DNA of 64,000 bases from Candidatus Brocadia pituitae (GTDB lineage: Bacteria > Planctomycetota > Brocadiia > Brocadiales > Brocadiaceae), in contig AP021856.1 in NCBI GenBank assembly GCA_017347445.1, positions 1,000,613 to 1,064,612 on the forward strand, in the 5' to 3' direction. Within the stretch, counting starts at the first letter, position 1, and every line of letters begins with the position of its first letter. Position numbers and translations under genes: made by a program. Of this stretch, positions 52,870 through 61,272 are shown piece by piece. The notes under the pieces are model-generated. The model ran no database searches and was not told the DNA's origin. It worked only from the letters and a program-made list of their open reading frames with translations.

Positions 52870-53352
52870 ATGGAAATAAAGACGGTTGTTATAGATATTC
52901 CCGATGGCGCCAATATCATCGTTGGACAAACTCATTTTATTAAAACGACTGAAGACTTGTACGAAGCTATGATCAATGCCGTACCAGGTATTACGTTTGG
53001 TATTGCTTTTTGTGAGGCCTCCGGTCCATGCCTTATCCGGGTGGAAGGAAATGATAACGCTCTTAAGGAGATGGCGATTCGAAATGCCAGTGCAATTGCA
53101 GCGGGACATACCTTTGTTATCCTTATGAAGGGGGCATTTCCGGTAAACGTGCTGAATGCCATCAAGGCTTGCCCTGAAGTATGTTCGGTCTTTTGTGCAA
53201 CTGCCAATCCTGTACAGGTCATCGTGGCAGAAACAGAGCAGGGCAGGGGAATACTGGGGGTTATAGATGGTTATCGTCCAATGGGGGTTGAGGGTGAAAA
53301 AGACGTCCAGAACCGCAAACAGTTCCTCCGCAAAATCGGGTATAAATTATAG
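52870..53352 (+). CDS. Adenosine-specific kinase (PF04008)
   Basis: 160 residues. Typical text: VGQTHFIKTTEDLYEAMINA, FGIAFCEASGPCLIRVEGN, GHTFVILMKGAFPVNVLNAI, EVCSVFCATANPVQVIVAET, and GRGILGVIDGYRP. This family binds adenosine and ATP in thermophile crystal work and is called adenosine-specific kinase. It starts eight bases after the M16 stop. Confidence 0.88.
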   Translation: MEIKTVVIDIPDGANIIVGQTHFIKTTEDLYEAMINAVPGITFGIAFCEASGPCLIRVEGNDNALKEMAIRNASAIAAGHTFVILMKGAFPVNVLNAIKACPEVCSVFCATANPVQVIVAETEQGRGILGVIDGYRPMGVEGEKDVQNRKQFLRKIGYKL

Positions 53353-53496
53353 CAAAGGATTCGTGCTGACCGATAAAAACATTTGAAACCACCAGATTAC
53401 CCGGATTTCACTCATGGTTCATACGGCAGCACATGTACAGGATTTCAATCTTTTTGGTTCCTCTCTAAAACGATATTGTTTTGTTATTGACCCGCC

Positions 53497-54278
53497 TTGA
53501 ATTGGCTCTTTTTGTCTTTGTCTTGTGCCTTTTTTGCCGCATCGGCCGATGCTCTCAGTAAAAAGTCGCTTCTTGAGAGCAATGAATATCTCATTTCTTC
53601 ATTGCGATACTCATTTTGCTTCTGTTAGAGACCATTGCCCTTATATTGTATATGAAGGCAATCAAAATATCACCTTTATCCATCACGTTACCGTTCCTTG
53701 CGTTAAGCCCAATCTTTATGATCTTTACCTCAAACCTCATCCTGGGAGAAAGGCTGGGTAAATTTGGAATGGCGGGCATTGTGCTTACAGCTGTAGGTGC
53801 TTACCTGCTGAATGTAAGCACCACGAGGAAAGGTATTTTAGAGCCTTTTAAAGCCATACGGCGGGAGCGAGGGTCGCTGTATATGATCATGGTGGCCTTT
53901 ATCTATAGTATTACTTCAAACCTGGGGAAGATGGCGGTATTGCATTCCAGTCCGCTCTTTTTTGCCGCTACGTATCTTCCCATTCTTTCAGTACTATTCT
54001 TCCCTATTCTTGTATGGAAGAATCAAGGCAAAATGAAGCAGTTGTTTTCTCATGCTACCCTGTTTGGCCTGATCGGCGTTGCCATAGCCCTTGCAACCAT
54101 TACCCACTTTCTCGCGGTAAATCTTGCTGAAGTTGCCTATGTCATTTCGGTTAAAAGGATGAGTCTCCTCTTTGGCATTATGTACGGCGCTTTTTGGTTT
54201 AAAGAAACCAATGTTATGGAACGACTCATTGGTGGTTTTGTTATGATTCTTGGGGTAATTATCATTACCGTATTGTAA
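53497..54278 (+). pseudogene. EamA/DMT transporter, frameshifted and internally deleted
   Basis: Two frames make up one protein. 53497 onwards gives NWLFLSLSCAFFAASADALS, KKSLLESNEYLISSLRYSF and stops at TAG. From about 53600 in another frame LILLLLETIALILYMKAIKI continues through to ITVL at 54278 (220 aa from the ATG at 53616). The N-terminal helix and its loop are cut off from the rest, and about 20-25 residues seem missing at the join. Full-length EamA proteins have ten helices; seven or eight remain. The gene is probably dead. Confidence 0.65.
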
Positions 54279-54281
54279 CAC

Positions 54282-54389
54282 ATGAGCAAAATTGTTGAAG
54301 GTATTCCAAATTTTAGTGAAGGGCGGGATGCCAAAAAACAGGCTCGTGTATCGGGTGTACCTATATTTTTTAATTGGTTGCTATCATAA
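54282..54389 (+). pseudogene. Glutamate formiminotransferase start, truncated
   Basis: MSKIVEGIPNFSEGRDAKK is the standard start of the FtcD formiminotransferase domain. After 20 residues the similarity ends, and the frame stops at 54387-54389 inside the left end of an insertion sequence. The rest of the gene is not found on the other side of the element. It is a stub left by rearrangement. Confidence 0.6.
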
Positions 54390-55980
54390 CATCGTGAACT
54401 GATTTTTAATACTCCGGAATATTATAACATCGTGAACTTAATCAGATAAAGAGCAGGCATGGTTAACGGAAGGAGTCCGTAGGACGACTGGAGTTAACCA
54501 TGCCTGCCCGCCAAAAAAAATAAAAAAAGTGTAATGGAAACAAACTCGTACCCTTTCAACAATAATCTGTTTTGTCCTACGCTAAATAGTTTCTACAAGG
54601 TTTGTCGTTTCTTTTTATCTTTCAGTAAGGGAACGATTATATGACCCTTTATGGGAAAAGAAAAAGTCTTGTTCGTCTTACCCTCGTGTTTTACCACCAG
54701 TTTCTTGCGCTGTGTAAAAATGGTTGCTACAATGTACTGCCCCTCAAGCTTTTTTCTGATAAAGTATTCAACACCGTTAATCTCAACTCTACCATGAGTG
54801 TCCACCTTCCTTATAAAGGAGACTTTTCCTTTTGCAACGGGAATATTGAGACATCCTTGTGCATTCAGGTAAGGAGCGAGATTGAACCCTACTGGTGTAT
54901 GTTTCAAAGACTCCCACAAAGAGTCTCTGTGTATTCCAGGAAACCGCGTACCATGGTCTTTTTGGGTAAGTCCACGGTGTGGTTTCTTATACTGATAATA
55001 CCACAGAAATCGCTCGTTGACTTTCCTCAATCGTGCAAGGGAAGGACACGTATGCCTTCTCAGTACCCTTTCCTGCCAAAGATCATTAAAACTCTCAACC
55101 GTGGCATTTCTTCCCGGCTCTCCTTGTGGAATAAATACCATGTGAATACCCAAAAGCAGATGAAGGCGAATGACCTGAGAAATACTGTACGGATATCTCC
55201 CACCTCCCGTGGCAGCCATTTCATTGTCCATCTGCGATACATCAGGAATTCCAAGGTTTCTCCATGTCTCAAGCAGGTGTTTGCACAGAGAAATCGACTG
55301 TTTGTCGGTAAACTGACTCGCCCAGACAGTACGCCCTGCAACATCAACCGTATGAAACGTATAAAATCGGATAACCTTGTCAGCACCCCTGAGATATCTT
55401 GGCCCCACAAGATCCGTCTGATGGAGTTCTCCCATCTTTTCTGCTTTAAAGTAAGGATAGGGCTGTTTTTTGCCATTTTTCTTCTGCCCTTGTTTGTTAC
55501 CCGTTCTTCCATACCGAGAAAGAATTCTCGCAATGGTAGATATCGATGGAATATTCCGAATCTTTCTCTGCTCAAGTTCCCAGTGGATAACTTCCGCTCC
55601 TATCCCAGAAAAAGCAGAACGGCGTGTCTTGTGAGTCTCCAGTTCTTCTCGAAGAGAAAGTATTTTCTTTATCAATCGCCCAGATATTTTTCTCCAAATT
55701 CGTCTCGGTGCACGACTGCGATCTTTGAGACCTTTGTTCCCGCATTCTTTGTATCTTCTAAGCCATTTATGCAGCCATCCACGACTCCTTTGTACCAACT
55801 GAAGTATCTGATTGAATCCGTGACCCTTTTTATACAACTGAATCGCTTGGTGCCGTTTCTCATATTCTCTATGATTCTCCATCGTCTCCTCCTCCAAAAA
55901 TGTTTTTGGAGAAAGTTTAGACGATCTTCTACAAAGTTCACGATGTTATGATATTTTTTAAGTTCACGATGTTATGATAT
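54382..55980 (-). mobile_element. Insertion sequence with doubled terminal repeats (rve/IS481-type)
   Basis: The ends carry two copies each of ATCATAACATCGTGAACT: left outer 54383-54400 and inner 54421-54440; right inner 55934-55953 and outer 55960-55979, in inverted orientation. The transposase fills the inside. No target duplication could be recognised. Confidence 0.75.
54593..55882 (-). CDS. DDE (rve) transposase
   Basis: 429 residues from MENHREYEKRHQAIQLYKKG (ATG after GGAGGAGAC). The N-terminal helix-turn-helix covers VQRSRGWLHKWLRRYKECG. The retroviral-integrase core shows HQTDLVGPRYL (Asp), DVSQMDNEMAATGG (Asp) and GEPGRNATVESFND (Glu). It resembles IS481/ISNCY-type transposases. The frame is intact. 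Confidence 0.88.
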   Translation of the reverse strand: MENHREYEKRHQAIQLYKKGHGFNQILQLVQRSRGWLHKWLRRYKECGNKGLKDRSRAPRRIWRKISGRLIKKILSLREELETHKTRRSAFSGIGAEVIHWELEQRKIRNIPSISTIARILSRYGRTGNKQGQKKNGKKQPYPYFKAEKMGELHQTDLVGPRYLRGADKVIRFYTFHTVDVAGRTVWASQFTDKQSISLCKHLLETWRNLGIPDVSQMDNEMAATGGGRYPYSISQVIRLHLLLGIHMVFIPQGEPGRNATVESFNDLWQERVLRRHTCPSLARLRKVNERFLWYYQYKKPHRGLTQKDHGTRFPGIHRDSLWESLKHTPVGFNLAPYLNAQGCLNIPVAKGKVSFIRKVDTHGRVEINGVEYFIRKKLEGQYIVATIFTQRKKLVVKHEGKTNKTFSFPIKGHIIVPLLKDKKKRQTL

Positions 55981-56073
55981 AAACCCTTTAATGAATAACG
56001 CGGGTTAACAAAAAGGGGTTGTGTAATGACATATTACACAACCCCTTTTTAAACTATGTAAGTATCCTTATTT

Positions 56074-56343
56074 TTAATAAGGTACCTGTACAAAATCTCC
56101 GATGGAGCTTCCGTCATTGTTATACACCGTTGGCATATAAAAGGTGTTTTCTGCGGCCTGATCGATCTTTTGGTTACACTTTGGGCACCTCCGGTTGTGC
56201 GGTCCACGGCTAATGAATTTTTTCCCGCACATAAGACAACTCCGCTCTGCTTTATCGGTATAAACGTTTTTCAGGGAAAGGTTTTTTTCGTTATATTTTC
56301 TTTGGCTTTTGCGTTTTGACTTTTCTTTTTGTTGGACACTCAT
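56074..56343 (-). CDS. Small zinc-ribbon protein under riboswitch control
   Basis: 89 residues. A basic start (MSVQQKEKSKRKSQRKYNEK) is followed by CLMCGKKFISRGPHNRRCPK and CNQ, two CxxC-type knuckles of one zinc ribbon. The protein then ends in a Tyr/Val-rich tail. The basic start suggests nucleic-acid or ribosome binding. A complete promoter, a c-di-GMP-I aptamer and its terminator stand immediately upstream on the same strand (riboswitch at 56497-56566), so its expression is probably set by c-di-GMP. The function is unknown to me. Confidence 0.7.
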   Translation of the reverse strand: MSVQQKEKSKRKSQRKYNEKNLSLKNVYTDKAERSCLMCGKKFISRGPHNRRCPKCNQKIDQAAENTFYMPTVYNNDGSSIGDFVQVPY

Positions 56344-56451
56344 GATGCACTCCTGGATAGATTCATATGGAATTGATAACTACCATTAAAAAACAAAACC
56401 AAATATAATATGGTTCCCAATATTCAAATTTTTTTATTTCCTGTTCTTCAA

Positions 56452-56508
56452 CAAAAAAAGCCTTACTGCAAAGATAGTTTTCTCTTACATATCTTCGGCA
56501 GTAAGGCT
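56452..56508 (-). terminator. Intrinsic terminator of riboswitch 3
   Basis: Minus strand: AGCCTTACTGCC pairs with GCAGTAAGGCT, followed by TTTTTTTGTTG. The first arm is shared with the aptamer. Confidence 0.9.
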
Positions 56509-56566
56509 GTCTTTATTAAGACCCTTTACTTTGCGTCCCCTGGTTACCCAGGGTTTGCCCTTGTCT
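56497..56566 (-). ncRNA. Cyclic-di-GMP-I riboswitch (GEMM-I), copy 3
   Basis: Minus strand: CAAGGGCAAACCCTGGGTAA, CCAGGGGACGCAAAG, AAGGGTCTT, AATA, AAGACAGCCTTACTGCC. P2 CCCTGG/CCAGGG has a GTAA tetraloop. This is the most compact of the three aptamers: the P3 loop is only a few bases, without the inserted repeat found in the other two. Confidence 0.92.
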
Positions 56567-56608
56567 GAATATGAATTATTATTGAAAGATAGATATTAAA
56601 TGAAAATT

Positions 56609-56636
56609 ATTGTAATCTTATAAAATTTACTGTCAA
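56609..56636 (-). promoter_or_regulatory. Promoter of riboswitch 3 transcript
   Basis: Minus strand: TTGACA (56636-56631), 16 bases, TACAAT (56614-56609). The first transcribed base would be near 56602, 36 bases before the aptamer. Confidence 0.75.
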
Positions 56637-57012
56637 GAAAAATTTTTAAAAACATGAACATACGCTACCTGTTTAAAAATACATAGTTACTTATTAAAGA
56701 CTTTTTGATGTTCGTATCAGTTCCATTATCATTTACTTAAACTGATCTTCAACAGTTGAAAAGATTAAATATTTGAAAAATAAGGACATAGGGCCAGCCG
56801 GAAAGTTCTTGGCACTACCTTTTGGAGATTTTTGAAATTAATACCCAGCATTTACGCTGGTCTCAAGCTCCACATCCCCTCTCAACTGTCAAAGATCAGT
56901 TAAAATATATCCTTTGAGTCCTGGACACGAAAAAGAAGGTAATCCAAACCGAAACATTTTGTTTCAATGGACAAGATGTAACCAGGAAAGGGAGAATTTA
57001 TAAATATTCATA

Positions 57013-58332
57013 CTACCTCTTTTTCATAACAATTTTGACTTCTTTCTCCTCTCCTTCTTCAAGTTCAACTGTCTGTCTTGATTTCCTGTAACCCTTTTTC
57101 TTTGCAGTGATTTTATAGGCATCCTTCTCTAATCCTTCAAATGCAAAATATCCAGAAGCATCAGATGTGGTTTCTTTTTTAATCTTTGTCCGTTTTCCTT
57201 TTAGTTTTACTCGCACATCCTGGAGGGGATTGCCCTTTTTATCTGTAACAAGGCCATGTATCCTGCCCGGCAAGACGGATGTGGCGTATTTAAGGTCACC
57301 ATTTGTATTATCATAATAACTGATGTGTATCTTCCTTGCTGTGTCAATTGCTATGGCGGTGTACTGCCCTACATCCCCACTACTGTCCACCGTCTTAGTT
57401 ACCCATGTACCAGTGGCATTGGTGGCATACTTAAGATCGTCATTAATATAATCGTAATAGCTGATGTGGACTTTATCTCTAGCATCCAGTGCTATGGAGG
57501 TATAAGCACTTACTGCACCATTTCCATCTACCGTTTCTATTACCCATGTACCAGTTGCATTGGTGGCATATTTGAGGATATCGTTATGAAAATCATAATA
57601 GCTGATATGGACTTTATTTTTTGAGTCCACTGCTATGGAGGTGTATCCACCATCCCCACTTCCCTCTATTTTCTCTGCTATCCACGTGCCTGTGGAATTG
57701 GAGGCATACTTGATATCAAGGGTCAAACGACCAGGATAGCTAATATGTAATTTATCCGTTGAGTCTATTGCCATAGAAAGATAGCCCGCCGTATCTTCGT
57801 CCACCGTTTCTATTACCCACGCACCTGTGGCATTTGTGGCATGTCTCACATCAGTAAAATCAATATCAGAAGCAAGATAGACCAAATGCGCTGTGCCTCC
57901 TGAATCTAGTACCATGGAGGTTTCAGCGCCTATTGCGCCATACTCCTCCACCGTTTCTGTCGTCCAAGTACCGGTGGTATTAGTAGCATATTTAGGGTTA
58001 TGACCTGAATAATCATAATATCCAATGTGTACTCTACCCGTTGAGTCTGGCGATAGGGAAGTATACTGGCCTACCTCTCCACTGCTGTCCACCGTCTCCG
58101 TTGTCCATGTGCCGGTGATGTTGGTGGCATACTTAAGGTCATCATTGGTATTGTCATTATAACTGATGTGTATATTATTCTTTGAATCTACCGCTAAAGA
58201 AGTATATTCACCTACATTCCCGGCACTGTCTATAGTCTCTATCCGCCACGTGCCTGCGGAGGTGTCTCCAACAGCCAGAAATACACTCATACAAACAAGC
58301 CAAAAGTATATTAAAAATCCCTTACGCAACAT
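57013..58332 (-). CDS. Secreted repeat protein with C-terminal carboxypeptidase-regulatory domain
   Basis: 439 residues. A signal peptide (FLIYFWLVCMSVFLAVGDTS) is followed by about seven 45-residue repeats of the form ATNxTGTWxxETVDxxG..Y-TSIAxDxxxKVHISYYD, expected to form a beta-propeller. From about residue 353 comes a carboxypeptidase-regulatory-like (transthyretin-type) domain (GLVTDKKGNPLQDVRVKLKG, GYFAFEGLEKDAYKITAKKK). It should be exported or surface-exposed, binding role unknown. Confidence 0.82.
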   Translation of the reverse strand: MLRKGFLIYFWLVCMSVFLAVGDTSAGTWRIETIDSAGNVGEYTSLAVDSKNNIHISYNDNTNDDLKYATNITGTWTTETVDSSGEVGQYTSLSPDSTGRVHIGYYDYSGHNPKYATNTTGTWTTETVEEYGAIGAETSMVLDSGGTAHLVYLASDIDFTDVRHATNATGAWVIETVDEDTAGYLSMAIDSTDKLHISYPGRLTLDIKYASNSTGTWIAEKIEGSGDGGYTSIAVDSKNKVHISYYDFHNDILKYATNATGTWVIETVDGNGAVSAYTSIALDARDKVHISYYDYINDDLKYATNATGTWVTKTVDSSGDVGQYTAIAIDTARKIHISYYDNTNGDLKYATSVLPGRIHGLVTDKKGNPLQDVRVKLKGKRTKIKKETTSDASGYFAFEGLEKDAYKITAKKKGYRKSRQTVELEEGEEKEVKIVMKKR

Positions 58333-58548
58333 CTCTTCCCCTTTATTAAGGTAATTCCTTTTTATAAAATATAACAGATTTCTCAGTGTAAAGGATAAAG
58401 TAATCTATAACCTGTTGTATCTTGTAGTGCACGTAAAGAACTTACGCTCGAGCTTGGCGATGGCTGCGGAGAAACTATGTAGCTATTCCCTGGTTCGAAA
58501 ATTTAATATTTTTTATTAGATACTATATCATCTGTCCTCTGAACGTTG

Positions 58549-58674
58549 TCAGTTTATCGTATCAGTTAATGCTTGAACAAATCTCGTTCCAAGACCTTCT
58601 TGCTGTTCTTCATAAAATTTGACTGCTTCAGATGCCTCTGCAATAGCTTCAGGATGGAAAAGAAACGATTTCAT
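58549..58674 (-). pseudogene. ParE/RelE-type toxin, truncated
   Basis: From the ATG at 58674: MKSFLFHPEAIAEASEAVKF, then YEEQQEGLGTRFVQAL and a stop after 41 codons. This is the N-terminal half of a ParE-like toxin (hydrophobic start, EAxxFYEEQ, GLGxRF). The C-terminal half with the functional strands is missing. Its start overlaps the antitoxin's stop (ATGA). Confidence 0.7.
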
Positions 58675-58901
58675 GAATACTTCCTTTGAAGCTGACTAAG
58701 CCCTTCCTCACCTGATATCATTTTTACTTTACCTTCATCAATTTCCTGACAATGTCTTTTGATTTCTTTCTTCCATTCATCGTTTATGATAAAGTCTTCT
58801 TCAAAATCTAAGCTTTCAAGTAGTACCTCTACGAGATATGCCCGTGAATTTGCAGGAAGTTTTAAAATGTTGTCCACGATGTCTTCAATTTTTTGTGACA
58901 T
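58671..58901 (-). CDS. Addiction-module antitoxin component
   Basis: AGGAGG before the ATG. 76 residues: MSQKIEDIVDNILKLPANSR, AYLVEVLLESLDFEEDF, then a charged C-terminal EWKKEIKRHCQEIDEGKVKM. This matches the putative addiction-module component family (TIGR02574). It is intact although its toxin partner is truncated. Confidence 0.85.
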   Translation of the reverse strand: MSQKIEDIVDNILKLPANSRAYLVEVLLESLDFEEDFIINDEWKKEIKRHCQEIDEGKVKMISGEEGLSQLQRKYS

Positions 58902-59054
58902 GATAATTGCCTCCTATTTGATTTATAGAAAAATAAATACCTATGAACACCCTCATCTGTTTTACAAGTAATCAGAACGAACCTGCCAATACTTAAAGGA
59001 CATGATAGCAAAAATATTCTAGATTGAAAATCGGAAATAGAGAGAAAGGCGCGA

Positions 59055-59430
59055 TTAATGGGCTGATAGAGTGAAGATCAAAGATACGTCCCCGCTCAAA
59101 ACAAACACCCGCTTCTGCAATGTGCAACCATACTGCACCCTTGCCTCGGCAAGAATAAAGTGAAGGTTTTTGTATTCTATTTTCAAGGTCTGACCCTCAG
59201 CGCTCCCCTTCCCCTCGGTGAATCGGATTTCCGTGGGTGTGCCTTGGGTTTTGGCCGTGGTCACGCCGGCCTGCTCCACGATCGGCTTATCCAGAGAGAG
59301 GCTGAACTTCCCCGCCGTGAAGTCCACGTCCACCTTCCCCGTTCCTCTCGGTCACCCGCAGCACCACGAAAAACCCCAATATTTGAGGGAGATCAATCAG
59401 GGGGACAACGAGCGGAACCGTATCGAGCGA
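59055..59430 (-). pseudogene. Fragment of an unrecognised protein, frameshifted
   Basis: Frame one (to about 59340) gives FFVVLRVTERNG; after a one-base shift it continues VDVDFTAGKFSLSLDKPIVE and LKIEYKNLHFILAEARVQYG to a stop at 59055. The beginning is missing. The DNA has the same high GC as the genes upstream, so it is probably part of the same imported block. I do not recognise the family. Confidence 0.45.
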
Positions 59431-59433
59431 TGC

Positions 59434-60369
59434 CTATTGGTTGACGACGTGCAGCAGCGGTTGCCCTTTCACAAAACGCCTGAGGTTTTCGAGCCACATT
59501 TCTCCGGCACGGACACGGTAGTTTGGGCTCGACCAGGCAATGTGAGGGGTCAGGAATACGTTTTTATAATGCCACAGCTCATCAACAGAGGGCCACGGTT
59601 CTTCCGGCATGACGTCAAGGCAGGCGGTGATGGAGGGGCGTTCGGACAGGCAGCGCCTCAGCGCAGCCGTGTCGATTACATCACCGCGGGAGACGTTGAT
59701 GAGCAATGAACCGTCTTTTATGGCCGCAAGCTCCTTTTCTCCGAGCAGGTGCTGTGTTTCAGAAGTCAGGGGCGTGGCGAGAACGATGATGTCGGCCCGG
59801 GGGATGAAGGATTGAAGATCACAGCCTGTTCCCTGTTCCGCAACTCCAGCCAGCAGTTCCGCCGAGCAGCGGATGCCGAGGACGTGCATCCCAAAGGCTT
59901 TCGCAATGCGGGCAACCCGGCTGCCGATTTCACCGAGCCCGACAATGAGAAGAGTCTGCCCATTGAGCGCGCCGAGTGGCAGCCGCTCCCAGCGGCATTT
60001 CCGCTGCTGTTCGGCGAGCATGTCGATACGCTTGATTTTGTTGAGCATCAACGCAAAGACAAATTCAGCAGTTTCCGGAGCGTTGGCACCGGGGGAACGG
60101 GTGCGGGTGATCCCTCTGTTGATCAGTTCATGATAGAACGGGCTGTCGATTCCCGAATTTTCAGTATGGACCCAGCGCAGAGACTGCATGGCCGGCAGAC
60201 TCGTCTTAAATTCTGGCGTATAGGCGTCGCCGATCAGAACGGCAGCTTCGCAATCGCCGGGATGCCATGGCTTGTCGGGACTGAAAGGAATCCAGTCCAA
60301 ATCCGGGCAGATGGCTTTCGCTTTTTGATGGATTTTTTCAGCAAACTGCTGGCCGGCAGCAATGATCAT
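59434..60369 (-). CDS. D-isomer 2-hydroxyacid dehydrogenase
   Basis: From MIIAAGQQFAEKIHQKAKAI (60369), overlapping the radical SAM stop as ATGA, the product has 311 residues. The NAD site is LLIVGLGEIGSRVARIAKAF (GxGxxG). The catalytic Arg lies in INVSRGDVID, the acidic partner in DVMPEEPWPS and the His in LTPHIAWSS. It reduces a 2-keto acid or oxidises a D-2-hydroxy acid with NAD(H). In this cassette it may supply or alter a building block or end group of a small product. Substrate not predictable. Confidence 0.88.
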   Translation of the reverse strand: MIIAAGQQFAEKIHQKAKAICPDLDWIPFSPDKPWHPGDCEAAVLIGDAYTPEFKTSLPAMQSLRWVHTENSGIDSPFYHELINRGITRTRSPGANAPETAEFVFALMLNKIKRIDMLAEQQRKCRWERLPLGALNGQTLLIVGLGEIGSRVARIAKAFGMHVLGIRCSAELLAGVAEQGTGCDLQSFIPRADIIVLATPLTSETQHLLGEKELAAIKDGSLLINVSRGDVIDTAALRRCLSERPSITACLDVMPEEPWPSVDELWHYKNVFLTPHIAWSSPNYRVRAGEMWLENLRRFVKGQPLLHVVNQ

Positions 60370-61265
60370 AAAAACTCCGGGAATGTTGATCCAAGCGCTC
60401 CGGATGGCGGGAAGCCCCAGCAGATCGCTCCGTGCCGGCACGCCCTGCATTCATCATTCTGCTGATATCCCAGCATACCGGAGAACAGAAATCCATGGTT
60501 TTCTTTCTGGTGGTTGTAATCGACAAAGGCCCGGTCGGGATCGACTTCGGCATAGGGCTCGAAGGGGCCCAGCCGACAAGGCGGCAGTCCCTGTACAAAA
60601 ACGGAGAAGCCGGCCCCCATCAGCAGTTCAAGGGTTTCCTGAAGGTACGGCGCCACTTTACCGAGGTCCGGCGGAACGAATGCTTCCACCTGTTCGTCGC
60701 AGCGCTCAAAGAAGAAAGGCAGCGTGAACAGCGCCTTTTTGACATTCAGAGACAGCAGCAGTTTTCCAATGTCCGGAAGGTTTTTATAATTCTGGCGCAA
60801 AACCACGCAATTGGTGCGCAGCGGCACGTTCTGGTTCTGCAGGTTGATAATTCCGTCCAGGCGGGCCTGAAATGACTTTTCGATACCGGTGAGTTCTCCG
60901 CAGGATGCCTCGTTATGGCAGCTCAGGCCAACGAGGACACGGCTGATAAACGGAGCATGTCTGGATGCGAAATGCGCCTTCCCGAACGAAATGCCGTTGG
61001 TGTGCAGGTACAGGCAAAGTCCTTTTTCGCGAGACAGACGGATGTTCTCGGCAAAAGAGGGATGGACGGTGGGTTCGCCGCCGGAGAGGCAGAGTTCTTC
61101 GATGCCGTATGTTTCGATGAACCACTCCAGGTTTTCCCGGATTTCATCGTGGCTCATGCTGTTCTTCACTGTTCGGTTTCCCGCGCAGCAGTGAGGGCAG
61201 AACGAATTACAGGTATAATTCGCTTTGATTTCCAGGGATCTGAATTTTGAAAGACGTCTGGTCAT
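60366..61265 (-). CDS. Radical SAM protein with C-terminal Cys cluster
   Basis: 299 residues. CNSFCPHC near residue 19 binds the 4Fe-4S cluster, and LSGGEPTVHPSF is the AdoMet GGE motif. Later LRTNCVVLRQNYKNLPDIGK fits the barrel. The C terminus has CRACRHGAICWGF, a short auxiliary-cluster (twitch/SPASM-like) region. Such proteins often modify peptides or small amino-acid derivatives. It is between the ATP-grasp and dehydrogenase genes, seven bases from the first and overlapping the second, so all three are one operon. Confidence 0.88.
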   Translation of the reverse strand: MTRRLSKFRSLEIKANYTCNSFCPHCCAGNRTVKNSMSHDEIRENLEWFIETYGIEELCLSGGEPTVHPSFAENIRLSREKGLCLYLHTNGISFGKAHFASRHAPFISRVLVGLSCHNEASCGELTGIEKSFQARLDGIINLQNQNVPLRTNCVVLRQNYKNLPDIGKLLLSLNVKKALFTLPFFFERCDEQVEAFVPPDLGKVAPYLQETLELLMGAGFSVFVQGLPPCRLGPFEPYAEVDPDRAFVDYNHQKENHGFLFSGMLGYQQNDECRACRHGAICWGFPPSGALGSTFPEFL

Positions 61266-61272
61266 GTGCGGA

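Noticed and set aside
54641-55951. 436-codon plus-strand frame
   Set aside because: Mirror frame of the DDE transposase; no ribosome site and no recognisable domain, while the minus-strand frame has the full catalytic triad.
59749-60465. 238-codon plus-strand frame in the GC-rich block
   Set aside because: High GC makes long chance frames; the opposite strand encodes the dehydrogenase with all active-site residues.
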